NCBI GenBank assembly: GCA_028280785.1
Contig: JANQLF010000299.1
Location: 1-44,335, forward strand
Length of the DNA stretch: 44,335 nucleotides
Direction: 5' to 3'
Source: Planctomycetota bacterium
GTDB taxonomy: Bacteria > Planctomycetota > UBA11346
Both the position numbers and the translations under genes were made by a program. Under the pieces are notes generated by a model. It searched no databases, was not told the origin of the DNA, and was given only the letters and a program-made list of their open reading frames with translations. Every line of letters starts with the position of its first letter. Position 1 is the first letter of the stretch. Of the stretch, positions 26,162-34,240 are shown piece by piece.

Positions 26162-29128
26162 TTATTCCCCGAGGCACACAAGTTCTCCATTTTTGCCCGT
26201 TAGGATCAGGTGATCCTTTACGGTGGCAAATCCATCAAAACGTGGTGTAAATTCGATCGGGATGCTTTGCGTTAATTTCCCGTCGTTATTATTGTAGACA
26301 TTTATCAAGCCTTTGCCGTTTTCACCATTTTTATCTCTCAATGACCCTGCTATATATACTTTGTTTTTTGTGACCAATAACGCTTTTGGTAAGACATTTT
26401 GTGGCAGCATGAATTTCCACAGAACATTTTTGAATCCTTCTTTTTTCGTACAACAAAATACTTGTAGTGGATCATCTGCTTTAAATTTCCAATAGTTCGA
26501 CCCGATTTCTGGTCCAATGCCGAAAATTTCATTATCGGTAAAGGATAGGACTAGTCCGCTCATTTGTGTGTTAATATAGCGCCAGCGTCTGTACATTTCA
26601 TGACCACCTCCGAGTAATGTAAATGCATCGGTCAAAAACCCACCGCTGGTACCAGAATGGAGGCCGACTTTTTTGTTGCTTTTATTTCCTGTTTTAGGGT
26701 CAAAGGAAACCTTTTTTAGGTAAATCTGTTCATTGTCGTAAATGAGGATATCATTGCTAAGATTGCCGCTTCTGTCTTCAGCATCGAATGATCCCTTTAA
26801 TTCTTTGCACCATTGTAGCTCTCCATTGTTTGGATTTACTGCGTAAAAGAAAATACCACCGTCAACTTGTGCATGTCTGCCAGCAGTAAAGTAAGCAGTA
26901 TCGTTCTCTATTAAAATGCTGCCATGCACTGGCCACGACGACTCCACTTGTTCTCTGCAGACAAGCCAGCGTTTATAGGGGGCGGCCTGGAGACTCCAGA
27001 TTAATGCACCGGTGGCAGAAGAGACGCAATAAACCCAGCCATCACGGCAGCCAAATAACGCCATGCCCTTGTAGATGGTAGGAGGCGAATCGACTCGACC
27101 ATGAGCAGTAAAAGTCCAGATCTTTTTGCCGCTCTGTAAATCGTGTGCATAAACCTGGTGCTGATCAATTGCACTAGAAAATATTTTTCCACATGCAGCT
27201 ACTGGACTAGAGGGACGAGTATCAATAGTTTCATGCCATTTGACTTTTAGTGTATCGGGCAGACTAATCATGTTACTGCCATTGCGTCCAGAATCACCGC
27301 GAAACGCCGGCCAATCATCTTCGGCGTTTATATCAGCTGCTGCTTTTCCAGTGCCTGTTATGACAGCATGCTTGAGGTTTTGTGCAGATGGTATTGTATC
27401 ATTGTAGGTAAATGCGGTGAAACCACGTACCTGAGAAAAACACTGACAGGTGTTGGGTCCGTTGTATAGCATGCCATTTGCGGGCATACGACCAAAGGAG
27501 CAGCTGCCTTTACCAGCAAAGAATTTATGGTGTTTACCTGAACCGACATCAAGAAAATCAATGCCGCCGGCAATGAGATACTGTTCTGTAGCACGATCGG
27601 AATAGCAATAGTGTTTGGTATTTTTCCAGTCGACGGTGCGAACGAGTTTTCCTGTTTTTGTATCAAGGGCATGCCAGGCCTGAGGAAGTTTGCTAAATTT
27701 TACACCTTCAGTTGGTACAGCCGCTAATATCCAGACCAAGTCGTTGAGCAAAAACACATTATGAGGGTGGCCACCATGCCAGACTTTTGGGTAGTCATAA
27801 CGCCAAAGCCGTTTTCCGTCATTAGCTGAATAGGCGGCGTTAAATACCGTTTCCTCATTATTTGAACCTTTGGTCATAAGCTGTGTAAAAAGGATGCCCT
27901 TTCTATAACAGACCAGTCGATCGCCTTCATTAGGTACGCGCCAGAGTTCTTTGCCTGTCTTCAAATCAAAACATACAAATTCTTTTTTTTCGCTGAGTGT
28001 GACAAAAACTTTTCCTTCGCCAATGATGCGCTTTTTGTTAATATCTTGAAAATGTGCTAATTTGCTAAAGCCTTTTGGTTTTTCACCAGCTATGTTTTGG
28101 CGCCACAGTTCTTCACCTGTTTTGACATCATATGCTTCGATTCGTTCTCGTATGCCGGTTACAAGTACTCCATCCTGATAAATAGTTCGAGCAGCAGGAG
28201 GCCAGGCAGATTTCCTGCTACCAAAGGTATATTCTTTGATTATGTCACCAGTTTTTGGATCAAGAGCAACAATCGGGCCGAGATTTTTGAGTCGAACAAA
28301 TATAATATCGGCAGTTGCAATTAAACATTTGGCTGCATCACGTTGCCATAGTTTGGAACCGTTGAATGCATCACGAGCCATGATGCCTTCGTCTAATGAA
28401 AAAGAAAAGATGCGTCCACCGGCAGTGAGTAGTGGACTAAGCGCCTGCTCGTGGCGCCCTGGATAACCAGCAATCCATTGGACAGAATTTGAAGGACGCG
28501 CGATCGTGTCGCTGGAAATAGATGTACCGCTGGCATCATATTCAGGGTGCGACCATTCATCCATTCCTTCAGGCCAAGTTTTAATGATTTGCGTCCAGTT
28601 ATTATTTTGATTTAGAGTGGCATCTGCATAGCCAGCATTGCTCAGTTGTTGTTTCAAGTCACTCGGTGCATTTTTAATGAGCGCGGCATTTAATGGCGCG
28701 ACGACGCGCATGATCTCTTTGATGTTCAGTCCATTTTTTGATAAAGCATTATAGTCTTCAATAACTACTAAGTTGATTAAGTTGTTAGCATAGGGGAGTG
28801 CTTTGAGATTTGCATGATCAACTACTATGCGGCCGTATTGATTTCTCTTCAGAGCTGCATCGCGAAATGCATTTAGTTTCTCTTGGTCACTGGTGAGCCA
28901 GTGCACATGATAATTTTTTGCTAATTCGAGTGGCAGCGCACTGTCATGCTGATTGCTTAAATAGGTGCACAGGCCGGGTCTTAAATTATCAAAGTCTGGG
29001 ATGGTGGCAGATTCAACAGCGTTAGCGAACGGCTTGAATGCAATAAGGACACAGAAGAAAATTAGATATTTTAAGTAATGGTTTTTATTGCGAAGGCATA
29101 CTGCTGATCTGCTAGTTGCATAGCTCAT
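26162..29128 (-). CDS. Large secreted PQQ-type double beta-propeller protein with methyltransferase-like N-terminus
   Basis: The 988-residue protein has a basic N-terminus and signal/anchor helix (about 20-38). Residues 45-180 match the truncated gene at the left edge (RPGLCTYL, LPYANNLINLVVIEDY, then VVAPLNAALI) and resemble a SAM-methyltransferase domain without its glycine-rich loop. Two propellers follow. The first (about 200-590) contains AYDVKTGEELWRQ and CFDLKTGKELWRV. The second begins at WPAFRGDSGRNG and has AHDLQSGKKIWTF and CVSSATGALIWS. These are PQQ/quinoprotein-like repeats of unknown cofactor. A periplasmic location is expected. This architecture is typical of Planctomycetes and Lentisphaerae expansions. 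Confidence 0.85.
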   Translation of the reverse strand: MSYATSRSAVCLRNKNHYLKYLIFFCVLIAFKPFANAVESATIPDFDNLRPGLCTYLSNQHDSALPLELAKNYHVHWLTSDQEKLNAFRDAALKRNQYGRIVVDHANLKALPYANNLINLVVIEDYNALSKNGLNIKEIMRVVAPLNAALIKNAPSDLKQQLSNAGYADATLNQNNNWTQIIKTWPEGMDEWSHPEYDASGTSISSDTIARPSNSVQWIAGYPGRHEQALSPLLTAGGRIFSFSLDEGIMARDAFNGSKLWQRDAAKCLIATADIIFVRLKNLGPIVALDPKTGDIIKEYTFGSRKSAWPPAARTIYQDGVLVTGIRERIEAYDVKTGEELWRQNIAGEKPKGFSKLAHFQDINKKRIIGEGKVFVTLSEKKEFVCFDLKTGKELWRVPNEGDRLVCYRKGILFTQLMTKGSNNEETVFNAAYSANDGKRLWRYDYPKVWHGGHPHNVFLLNDLVWILAAVPTEGVKFSKLPQAWHALDTKTGKLVRTVDWKNTKHYCYSDRATEQYLIAGGIDFLDVGSGKHHKFFAGKGSCSFGRMPANGMLYNGPNTCQCFSQVRGFTAFTYNDTIPSAQNLKHAVITGTGKAAADINAEDDWPAFRGDSGRNGSNMISLPDTLKVKWHETIDTRPSSPVAACGKIFSSAIDQHQVYAHDLQSGKKIWTFTAHGRVDSPPTIYKGMALFGCRDGWVYCVSSATGALIWSLQAAPYKRWLVCREQVESSWPVHGSILIENDTAYFTAGRHAQVDGGIFFYAVNPNNGELQWCKELKGSFDAEDRSGNLSNDILIYDNEQIYLKKVSFDPKTGNKSNKKVGLHSGTSGGFLTDAFTLLGGGHEMYRRWRYINTQMSGLVLSFTDNEIFGIGPEIGSNYWKFKADDPLQVFCCTKKEGFKNVLWKFMLPQNVLPKALLVTKNKVYIAGSLRDKNGENGKGLINVYNNNDGKLTQSIPIEFTPRFDGFATVKDHLILTGKNGELVCLGE

Positions 29129-29343
29129 GGCACCATTCTTTCTGCGGTATCGGCCACATCTTGTAATGTCAGTTTAGAGTTTTTTTGTTTGCTCATTAGT
29201 GAACTGCTTGGAAACGAGAAATGGGTATTGTGAACATAATGACCTAGAGCATGACGAGATGTTAGCAAACGCCAACTGTTTAATGGTGGCGACAGTTGTA
29301 GTAATATTCAATAACTTCAGTGAAAGGTGTTTTTTAAAGGATT

Positions 29344-29517
29344 TTAATTTAATTCAGCACCATCATCTAGTAGTTCTTTTGGGATAGGGTGATTACATTC
29401 GGGACAGACCCTGCCTCTTTCGAATACGAGGCGTTTAAAGACTTTCTTTTCACATGATGGGCACTTGACCCATAGCTTTGATTCTTCCCGACCCATGCCC
29501 CAGCGTTTGCGTGCCAT
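29344..29517 (-). CDS. Orphan AccD-like zinc-ribbon protein
   Basis: The protein has 57 residues from ATG 29517, which follows AAAGGTGA. A longer in-frame start at 29610 would run into the preceding gene and lacks support. Two CxxC pairs (Cys19/22 and Cys38/41) in LWVKCPSCEKKVFKR and RVCPECNHPIP match the zinc-ribbon at the N-terminus of acetyl-CoA carboxylase beta (AccD). No carboxyltransferase domain follows. It is the last gene of a leftward set of four small genes. It could be a stand-alone nucleic-acid- or protein-binding ribbon, or a remnant of a larger gene. Confidence 0.65.
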   Translation of the reverse strand: MARKRWGMGREESKLWVKCPSCEKKVFKRLVFERGRVCPECNHPIPKELLDDGAELN

Positions 29518-29527
29518 AAATATATAT

Positions 29528-29848
29528 TCACCTTTGGCAGTACTGTGCAGAAAGATCTCTGATGGCGACATCAAACGCATCGGTGAGAATTTTATTAATG
29601 TCAGAATCATTTTTTATCGTTTTAGATATTTCGGAATATTCCTTACTGCTTAGTGATTCATGAACAAGAGCTGCATCCTTGGACTCGATGCAAAGATTTT
29701 TCGAGCTGTGTGTAAATTCAATGCCATTGATCGATAATTTATACTGAATATTACCGTCTATGGATAAGCTCAAGCCACCATCATAGCACTGTGGCAATGA
29801 TTTCATCAGTGATATAGGTATGTGAATCGAAGGTTGTGGAGTGTTCAA
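29528..29848 (-). CDS. Hypothetical protein of 106 residues
   Basis: The reading frame begins with TTG at 29848, five bases after the stop of the upstream membrane-protein gene, and ends 10 bp before the zinc-ribbon gene. The sequence is soluble, with a beta-rich first half (GGLSLSIDGNIQYKLSINGI) and a helical second half (KTIKNDSDINKILTDAFDVA). A later ATG at 29806 is possible. No family recognised. Tight spacing supports it as a real member of the operon. Confidence 0.5.
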   Translation of the reverse strand: MNTPQPSIHIPISLMKSLPQCYDGGLSLSIDGNIQYKLSINGIEFTHSSKNLCIESKDAALVHESLSSKEYSEISKTIKNDSDINKILTDAFDVAIRDLSAQYCQR

Positions 29849-29852
29849 AGTT

Positions 29853-30116
29853 TTAATCTCGTTTAATCATGAATGCGAATGAAATACCAAGTTCAATAAC
29901 AATGATGAAAGGTAGGGTCATAGTGATAAAAAAGAGTAGTTCTTCCTGTGTAATATCTGCGCTTAATCGATAAATTGTTATGCCAATGAGGGTGATACCA
30001 AGTAGAGAGGCTACTATGGTCGCAACGCCTAGTTTATGAATGAATAGATGAATCAGAATCGAAAATAGCGAATAGCATATGAAAATAACTAGAAAAAAAG
30101 CAAGGCCAGCATTCAT
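29853..30116 (-). CDS. Small membrane protein
   Basis: The 87-residue protein has three hydrophobic segments (about 5-27, 31-50 and 60-84) separated by short polar turns, ending in a positively charged tail (IKRD). No enzymatic motif is visible. It is immediately upstream of a second small gene and 74 bp downstream of a lipoprotein gene in the same direction. Function unknown. Confidence 0.55.
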   Translation of the reverse strand: MNAGLAFFLVIFICYSLFSILIHLFIHKLGVATIVASLLGITLIGITIYRLSADITQEELLFFITMTLPFIIVIELGISFAFMIKRD

Positions 30117-30190
30117 TTATTTTAATCCTTGCTCAACCCTGAATTTGATTGAAATATTTCAATAACGACGTAGATGATAAAGACGGCATT

Positions 30191-31318
30191 TTACTCTTTA
30201 ATCAATTCTTTTTTAATTTTATAGCGCCACAGGCCAGGAATGACAATAAATGTCCCGAGCGGATCGGTTATCTGTTCTTCTCGTTCGACTGAATAGTAAT
30301 AATAGTCGCCTTTGCTCATGCCAAAGATTGCTTCGTCTTTATCGGCTTGGTAAGATTTGAGGTCTACCGTTTGTACAGCGGAAATGCACTCGATGAAAAA
30401 TGCGTAGGGGTGACTGGATTCCCAAAAAGCTTTCTTTGGGTCGTAGGCGGACACTTTGTTTTCTTTGTAATTCAAGTAATCACTCGTAAATGATTTCGGC
30501 ATATCGGTGAAGAAATTTTCTTTATTGACGGTGGGTGTGGTGGGTTGTGCTTGTTTCACCATTAGTTTTTTGCTTATATGATCCCAGTAGACAATGCGCC
30601 CGTCTCTAAATTTATAATACGGAATATTTGTAGTAATTTTCAGCTGTTTAACATCAGGATTATGTGGATCGTACTTAATTTCCTTTGGAGGTGTGCGTTG
30701 CATAGTAGGGTAGATGTATAATTCTGGATCTGAGTGAAAGAAGAGTTCGTATTCGGAGATATATTTTGTGAACGAAGTGAATTGTGGATTACGTGGCGGG
30801 AAATATTTCTTCCATAGTTTAGGAAGCTCCATGACTTCTACACCGTTTGTAACCCTTATGAAATGATAATTATCGTGTGCTTTCTCTTTGAGGATTAATT
30901 TAACTTGTCCATCTATGAATGACTTTTTTATTTCATAATAAGCAGTCTTTCTACCATCAATGGCTATGTCGCTAATGATCCATTCTGTCGATAAATCAGC
31001 TTTAATTTTCTTGTCGCTGTTTCTGAGGTTAATATGTACAGAGCCAGCATCTATTTTCTCGCCTATTTTTAGTCCTTTAACTAAATGCGGTTTAGTCCAG
31101 TGGACTTTCTTGTCGTTGGGGTCAATGACCTTCTTAGAAATAAAGATATCTGCAGTGAAATCATCATGCTCTAGACATTTAACACTATGGAGACCAATGA
31201 TCGTTGTACGCGGTGGTAAATTATTGGCGGTCCCATCTCCCTTTGCTGGTCGGTCTTCAGCACAAGAACTGGTCATGAGTGCAACAAGGAACGTACAAAT
31301 GATGCTTGGGTATTTCAT
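30191..31318 (-). CDS. Lipoprotein of unknown function
   Basis: The 375-residue protein has a lipoprotein signal (MKYPSIICTFLVALMTSSC; Cys19 at the lipobox TSSC). The mature part is soluble and rich in Lys, Tyr and beta strands (HINLRNSDKKIKADLSTEWI, LFFHSDPELYIYPTMQR). I recognise no family. It is the first gene of a leftward set ending with the zinc-ribbon gene. A periplasmic or outer-membrane location is inferred from the signal. Confidence 0.65.
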   Translation of the reverse strand: MKYPSIICTFLVALMTSSCAEDRPAKGDGTANNLPPRTTIIGLHSVKCLEHDDFTADIFISKKVIDPNDKKVHWTKPHLVKGLKIGEKIDAGSVHINLRNSDKKIKADLSTEWIISDIAIDGRKTAYYEIKKSFIDGQVKLILKEKAHDNYHFIRVTNGVEVMELPKLWKKYFPPRNPQFTSFTKYISEYELFFHSDPELYIYPTMQRTPPKEIKYDPHNPDVKQLKITTNIPYYKFRDGRIVYWDHISKKLMVKQAQPTTPTVNKENFFTDMPKSFTSDYLNYKENKVSAYDPKKAFWESSHPYAFFIECISAVQTVDLKSYQADKDEAIFGMSKGDYYYYSVEREEQITDPLGTFIVIPGLWRYKIKKELIKE

Positions 31319-31519
31319 AGTCTTGCGTACATCATTCGGACTGTTTTACGTGGACAAAATAGAAAATGAGCCTCTAACTACTCGCTTAATGAGGAAGCAG
31401 GCTGGCCCAGTCGAAAGCGGTGACTTCTTGTCCAGAAGGTGGCATTGTAACTCATGAGCCCAGCAAGACTAAAATGGGACTTGCATGCCGAAAATTGGTT
31501 TCATGATTCGCGCCTCGTT

Positions 31520-31596
31520 GGGCGGTTAGCTCAGTTGGCTAGAGCACCTGCCTTACAAGCAGGGGGTCACTGGTTCGAGTCCAGTACTGCCCACCA
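31520..31596 (+). tRNA. tRNA-Val (anticodon TAC)
   Basis: The acceptor GGGCGGT pairs with ACTGCCC (one G-T pair). The D-arm (AGCTCAGTTGGCTAGAGC), the anticodon loop with TAC flanked by CTGCC/AGCAG, and the T-arm with GGTTCGAGTCC are all present. CCA is encoded at 31594-31596. Confidence 0.95.
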
Positions 31597-31608
31597 CAAC
31601 ACTACCCT

Positions 31609-31685
31609 GGCCCGGTAGCTCAGCTGGTTAGAGCGCAGGCCTGTCACGCCTGAGGTCGAGAGTTCAAGTCTCTTCCGGGTCGCCA
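31609..31685 (+). tRNA. tRNA-Asp (anticodon GTC)
   Basis: The acceptor GGCCCGG pairs with CCGGGTC, with discriminator G and encoded CCA at 31683-31685. The anticodon loop CTGTCAC carries GTC between CAGGC and GCCTG stems. It sits 12 bp after tRNA-Val, so the pair is probably co-transcribed. Confidence 0.95.
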
Positions 31686-31687
31686 CC

Positions 31688-31726
31688 AAAATCCCTGTCA
31701 TAAGATACTTATGGCAGGGATTTTTT
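31688..31726 (+). terminator. Rho-independent terminator of the tRNA pair
   Basis: A long hairpin (AAAATCCCTG-T-CATAAG, loop ATA, CTTATG-G-CAGGGATTTT) is followed by a T tract. It starts three bases after the tRNA-Asp CCA end. Confidence 0.9.
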
Positions 31727-31874
31727 ATGTGTATTGCTCTTCTGATGTGAGTAACGCTTCCCAAATGGCGCCTTGCCCAGCTTGACCACGCGCTCTTGGA
31801 GGGGTATTGTGAAGCGGTCGAGTCACCTGAATGGATTGTGGTGATAGTGCAGCTTAGGTAGCTAAAGGAACAAA

Positions 31875-34163
31875 GTGGTAGGACCAGCGCGCTGTATTGT
31901 TGAAGACCCCACGAGCGGACCAACCGCTTATGACGTCTCGGAAATAGATGCCCAAGGCGTAACGCTCAAAACGCTCGCTACGTTTGAGGGTGCCGAATAC
32001 ATCGATGTGGCATTGGAATTATCTGGTGCGCCGCGTCAGGCTTTATTTGCACAGATTGCTAGCACACCAAGCGCAGAGTCAGGCGGGCTCCAGCTGCGTT
32101 GGTTGCATATGGACCCCAGCGAAGAGCAGAACCTTCAGGAGATGCTTGATAAGTGGCAAGCTGGCGAATTTGACGAAATTCAATTAACCGAAAATGATGG
32201 TGATGCTTTAGATATTTTCGGTGAATCGACGGCCCCACAGGCTGAAGTGGAGCACAAGGGCACGCGTCGCGTGACCAAGCCGAAGCTCAAACCAGTTGAT
32301 GACGGTGGAGCGACGCAGACCAAGCACAAAACCGTACGCCTTGATGGTAACGAAGAGCAGAGTGGCGGGGGTAAGAAACACAAAACCGTTCGCTTGGATG
32401 GCAATGAGGCCAAGAGCAGTGGATCTAACAAGAACAAGACGGTGCGCTTTGAAGCGACACCGATGAATAATCGCGTTATCGAAGCAACGCCGTCCGCCGG
32501 TACGAAGAAGGGTGGCACGCGTCGTATCGTGCGTCCTCAAACTGAGGCACCGCGTCGTGATAGCACGCCAATGGTCACGGTTGAGGGCGAAAAACAGGAA
32601 GAGGCTGCTGCAGAAGCGCCAGCACCTGAAGCAAAAGAGCCAGCGGCTAAAGAACCGAGCACTAAGCGCAAAACCCGACGGATTACTCGTCCAGGCGATG
32701 CACCAAAGCCACCGCCAATAGCAGAGAAAAAGCCAACGCCGAAACCACAGGGTCGTCAATCAACTGCTGAGCAGGATAAATCAGGTGCCCACAATATTGT
32801 GGTAACCAAGACGCAGCGGGTTCAAAACAAGAGTTCAAATAAATCAGGTGAATATAAAACCGAAAAAATTGTCGCCAAAAGTGTTAAGGGTGATGATGGT
32901 AATTTGGATGTGGGTGCGAGTATTCGTAACTCTGCCAAAACAGTTTCTGCATCTGAGCTCGCGTCTAAACACGATAAATTAAAAGTATTAAATATGAGCA
33001 CCATCAAGGGGCTCATTCAATCAGCGGTGCAAGAAGCGGTCGAACAGTTAGGTGGTGCGCTCGATGCCAAAGAAAAAGAGCGCTTGCTGAAGGAGGCCGA
33101 AGAGGGATTCAAAGAACGTCTCGAATCGTTTAAGGCCGAGAAAAAAGGCATGGAAGCCCAGGCCCAGCGTTTGAAGGATCAATTGGATCGCGCCCAAGAC
33201 TTGCTCGAAGAAGAGAAAAAGCGCAGTATCGAAAAAGATCAATTTACCGTTTCTGATACCGGTATTGCTGACTTAGAGAAGCAATTCGAACGCATGATGA
33301 ATAAAGCATCTAAAAGCGGTGGTATGGATGCAGAGTTCGAAGGCAATTTACGTAAGTTAGTCAATAACTTACTTGATGATGAACGTGAGAAAATTGCCGA
33401 ACAAGCGCGTAAGGCACAAAGCGAATCGATTGCGCTCTTGGAACGTAAGGTCCAACGTCTCTCGGGTAGCTTAGAGGACACTGAAAAAGAACGCGATGCT
33501 GCGCGACGTCATGCTAACGAATTGGCAATGGCTGGTGGTGGTCCTGCTGGTGTTCAAAATCTTTATGACGTTGGTCTTGCCGATGATGATGCGAATAAAG
33601 AGGCTAAGCTGGCGCTCTTAAAAGACATCTTTGCCCAGAACCAAGAGATGCGCGATCATATGGCCAAAACTGGTGTCAAAGTCGAGGGTCGCAAAAAACC
33701 ACCGAAGCCGAAGAAGGTTGAGCCGAAGCCGGATCTTCCGCCTGAAGAGCCCGAAGCGGATGTGCCTGCAGCTGAAGCTGAGGATGCCACGCTGGCCGAT
33801 GGCTCTGATGAGATGATGGATCCCGATGATATGCCATGGGAGCCAGGCAAATCCTATAACCCAGAGGCTGATTTGCTGGATGACGAAGAGGATGATAGCC
33901 CAGTCAAGAAGATTGTCGTAGAAGAGAAGGCCCCACCCAAGCTTGAGCGCAAGAAGAAGGGTGGCAAAAAGAAGGCTGCCGCCGAGGAGCCTGAAGCCGA
34001 AGCCCCTGCCGATGAAGCAGTTATGAGCGAGAACCCAGATGACATGCCATGGGAGCCGCCAGCGTCTGACGCAGATGACGAGGAAGAAGCCTCTTCAGCA
34101 GTGAAAAAGATGTCAATCAGTGCAGATTCGGAACCCCCACCACTTAAGCGGAAGAAGAAATAA
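31875..34163 (+). CDS. PilZ-like / disordered / coiled-coil protein, probable partner of the MamK-like actin
   Basis: The 762-residue protein starts at GTG 31875 after AAGGA (an in-frame stop lies just upstream). Residues 1-95 look like a PilZ-type barrel (AYDVSEIDAQGVTLKTL, LRWLHMDPSEEQNLQEML), but the RxxxR c-di-GMP motif is absent. Residues 125-340 are disordered and carry seven copies of a [KG]T[RVQ]R motif. Residues 395-455 and 505-555 are coiled coil, rich in Glu and Lys. Residues 605-762 are acidic, Pro/Lys-rich and hold two copies of a PDDMPWEP...VKK...RKKK module. It precedes the actin gene by 77 bp in the same direction. A filament-binding or scaffold role is inferred; no family is known to me for the whole protein. 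Confidence 0.8.
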   Translation: MVGPARCIVEDPTSGPTAYDVSEIDAQGVTLKTLATFEGAEYIDVALELSGAPRQALFAQIASTPSAESGGLQLRWLHMDPSEEQNLQEMLDKWQAGEFDEIQLTENDGDALDIFGESTAPQAEVEHKGTRRVTKPKLKPVDDGGATQTKHKTVRLDGNEEQSGGGKKHKTVRLDGNEAKSSGSNKNKTVRFEATPMNNRVIEATPSAGTKKGGTRRIVRPQTEAPRRDSTPMVTVEGEKQEEAAAEAPAPEAKEPAAKEPSTKRKTRRITRPGDAPKPPPIAEKKPTPKPQGRQSTAEQDKSGAHNIVVTKTQRVQNKSSNKSGEYKTEKIVAKSVKGDDGNLDVGASIRNSAKTVSASELASKHDKLKVLNMSTIKGLIQSAVQEAVEQLGGALDAKEKERLLKEAEEGFKERLESFKAEKKGMEAQAQRLKDQLDRAQDLLEEEKKRSIEKDQFTVSDTGIADLEKQFERMMNKASKSGGMDAEFEGNLRKLVNNLLDDEREKIAEQARKAQSESIALLERKVQRLSGSLEDTEKERDAARRHANELAMAGGGPAGVQNLYDVGLADDDANKEAKLALLKDIFAQNQEMRDHMAKTGVKVEGRKKPPKPKKVEPKPDLPPEEPEADVPAAEAEDATLADGSDEMMDPDDMPWEPGKSYNPEADLLDDEEDDSPVKKIVVEEKAPPKLERKKKGGKKKAAAEEPEAEAPADEAVMSENPDDMPWEPPASDADDEEEASSAVKKMSISADSEPPPLKRKKK
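32328..32453 (+). repeat. Coding 18-residue tandem repeat (KTVRLDGNE)
   Basis: Two full copies of an 18-residue unit starting KTVRLDGNE, plus a partial third (KTVRFEA), lie in the disordered region (residues 152-193) of the actin-linked protein. The DNA has drifted at synonymous sites, so selection on the peptide is likely. Confidence 0.75.
33819..34160 (+). repeat. Duplicated C-terminal module with DDMPWEP motif
   Basis: Residues 649-695 (33819-33959) and 720-762 (34032-34160) share the same order: PDDMPWEP, an acidic run, VKK, and PPxLxRKKK. The copies differ in DNA and in linker length, so they are not a recent copy. They look like two binding modules. Confidence 0.7.
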
Positions 34164-34240
34164 GAACGATTAGCAAATCCCTATTCACCCCACACACAAA
34201 ACGGCGTCATTGCCGAGGATTTTAATTTAGGAGTTATTTT

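Noticed and set aside
31567..31923. Minus-strand open frame across tRNA-Val and tRNA-Asp
   Set aside because: It overlaps two intact tRNA genes and a terminator and has no coding signature.
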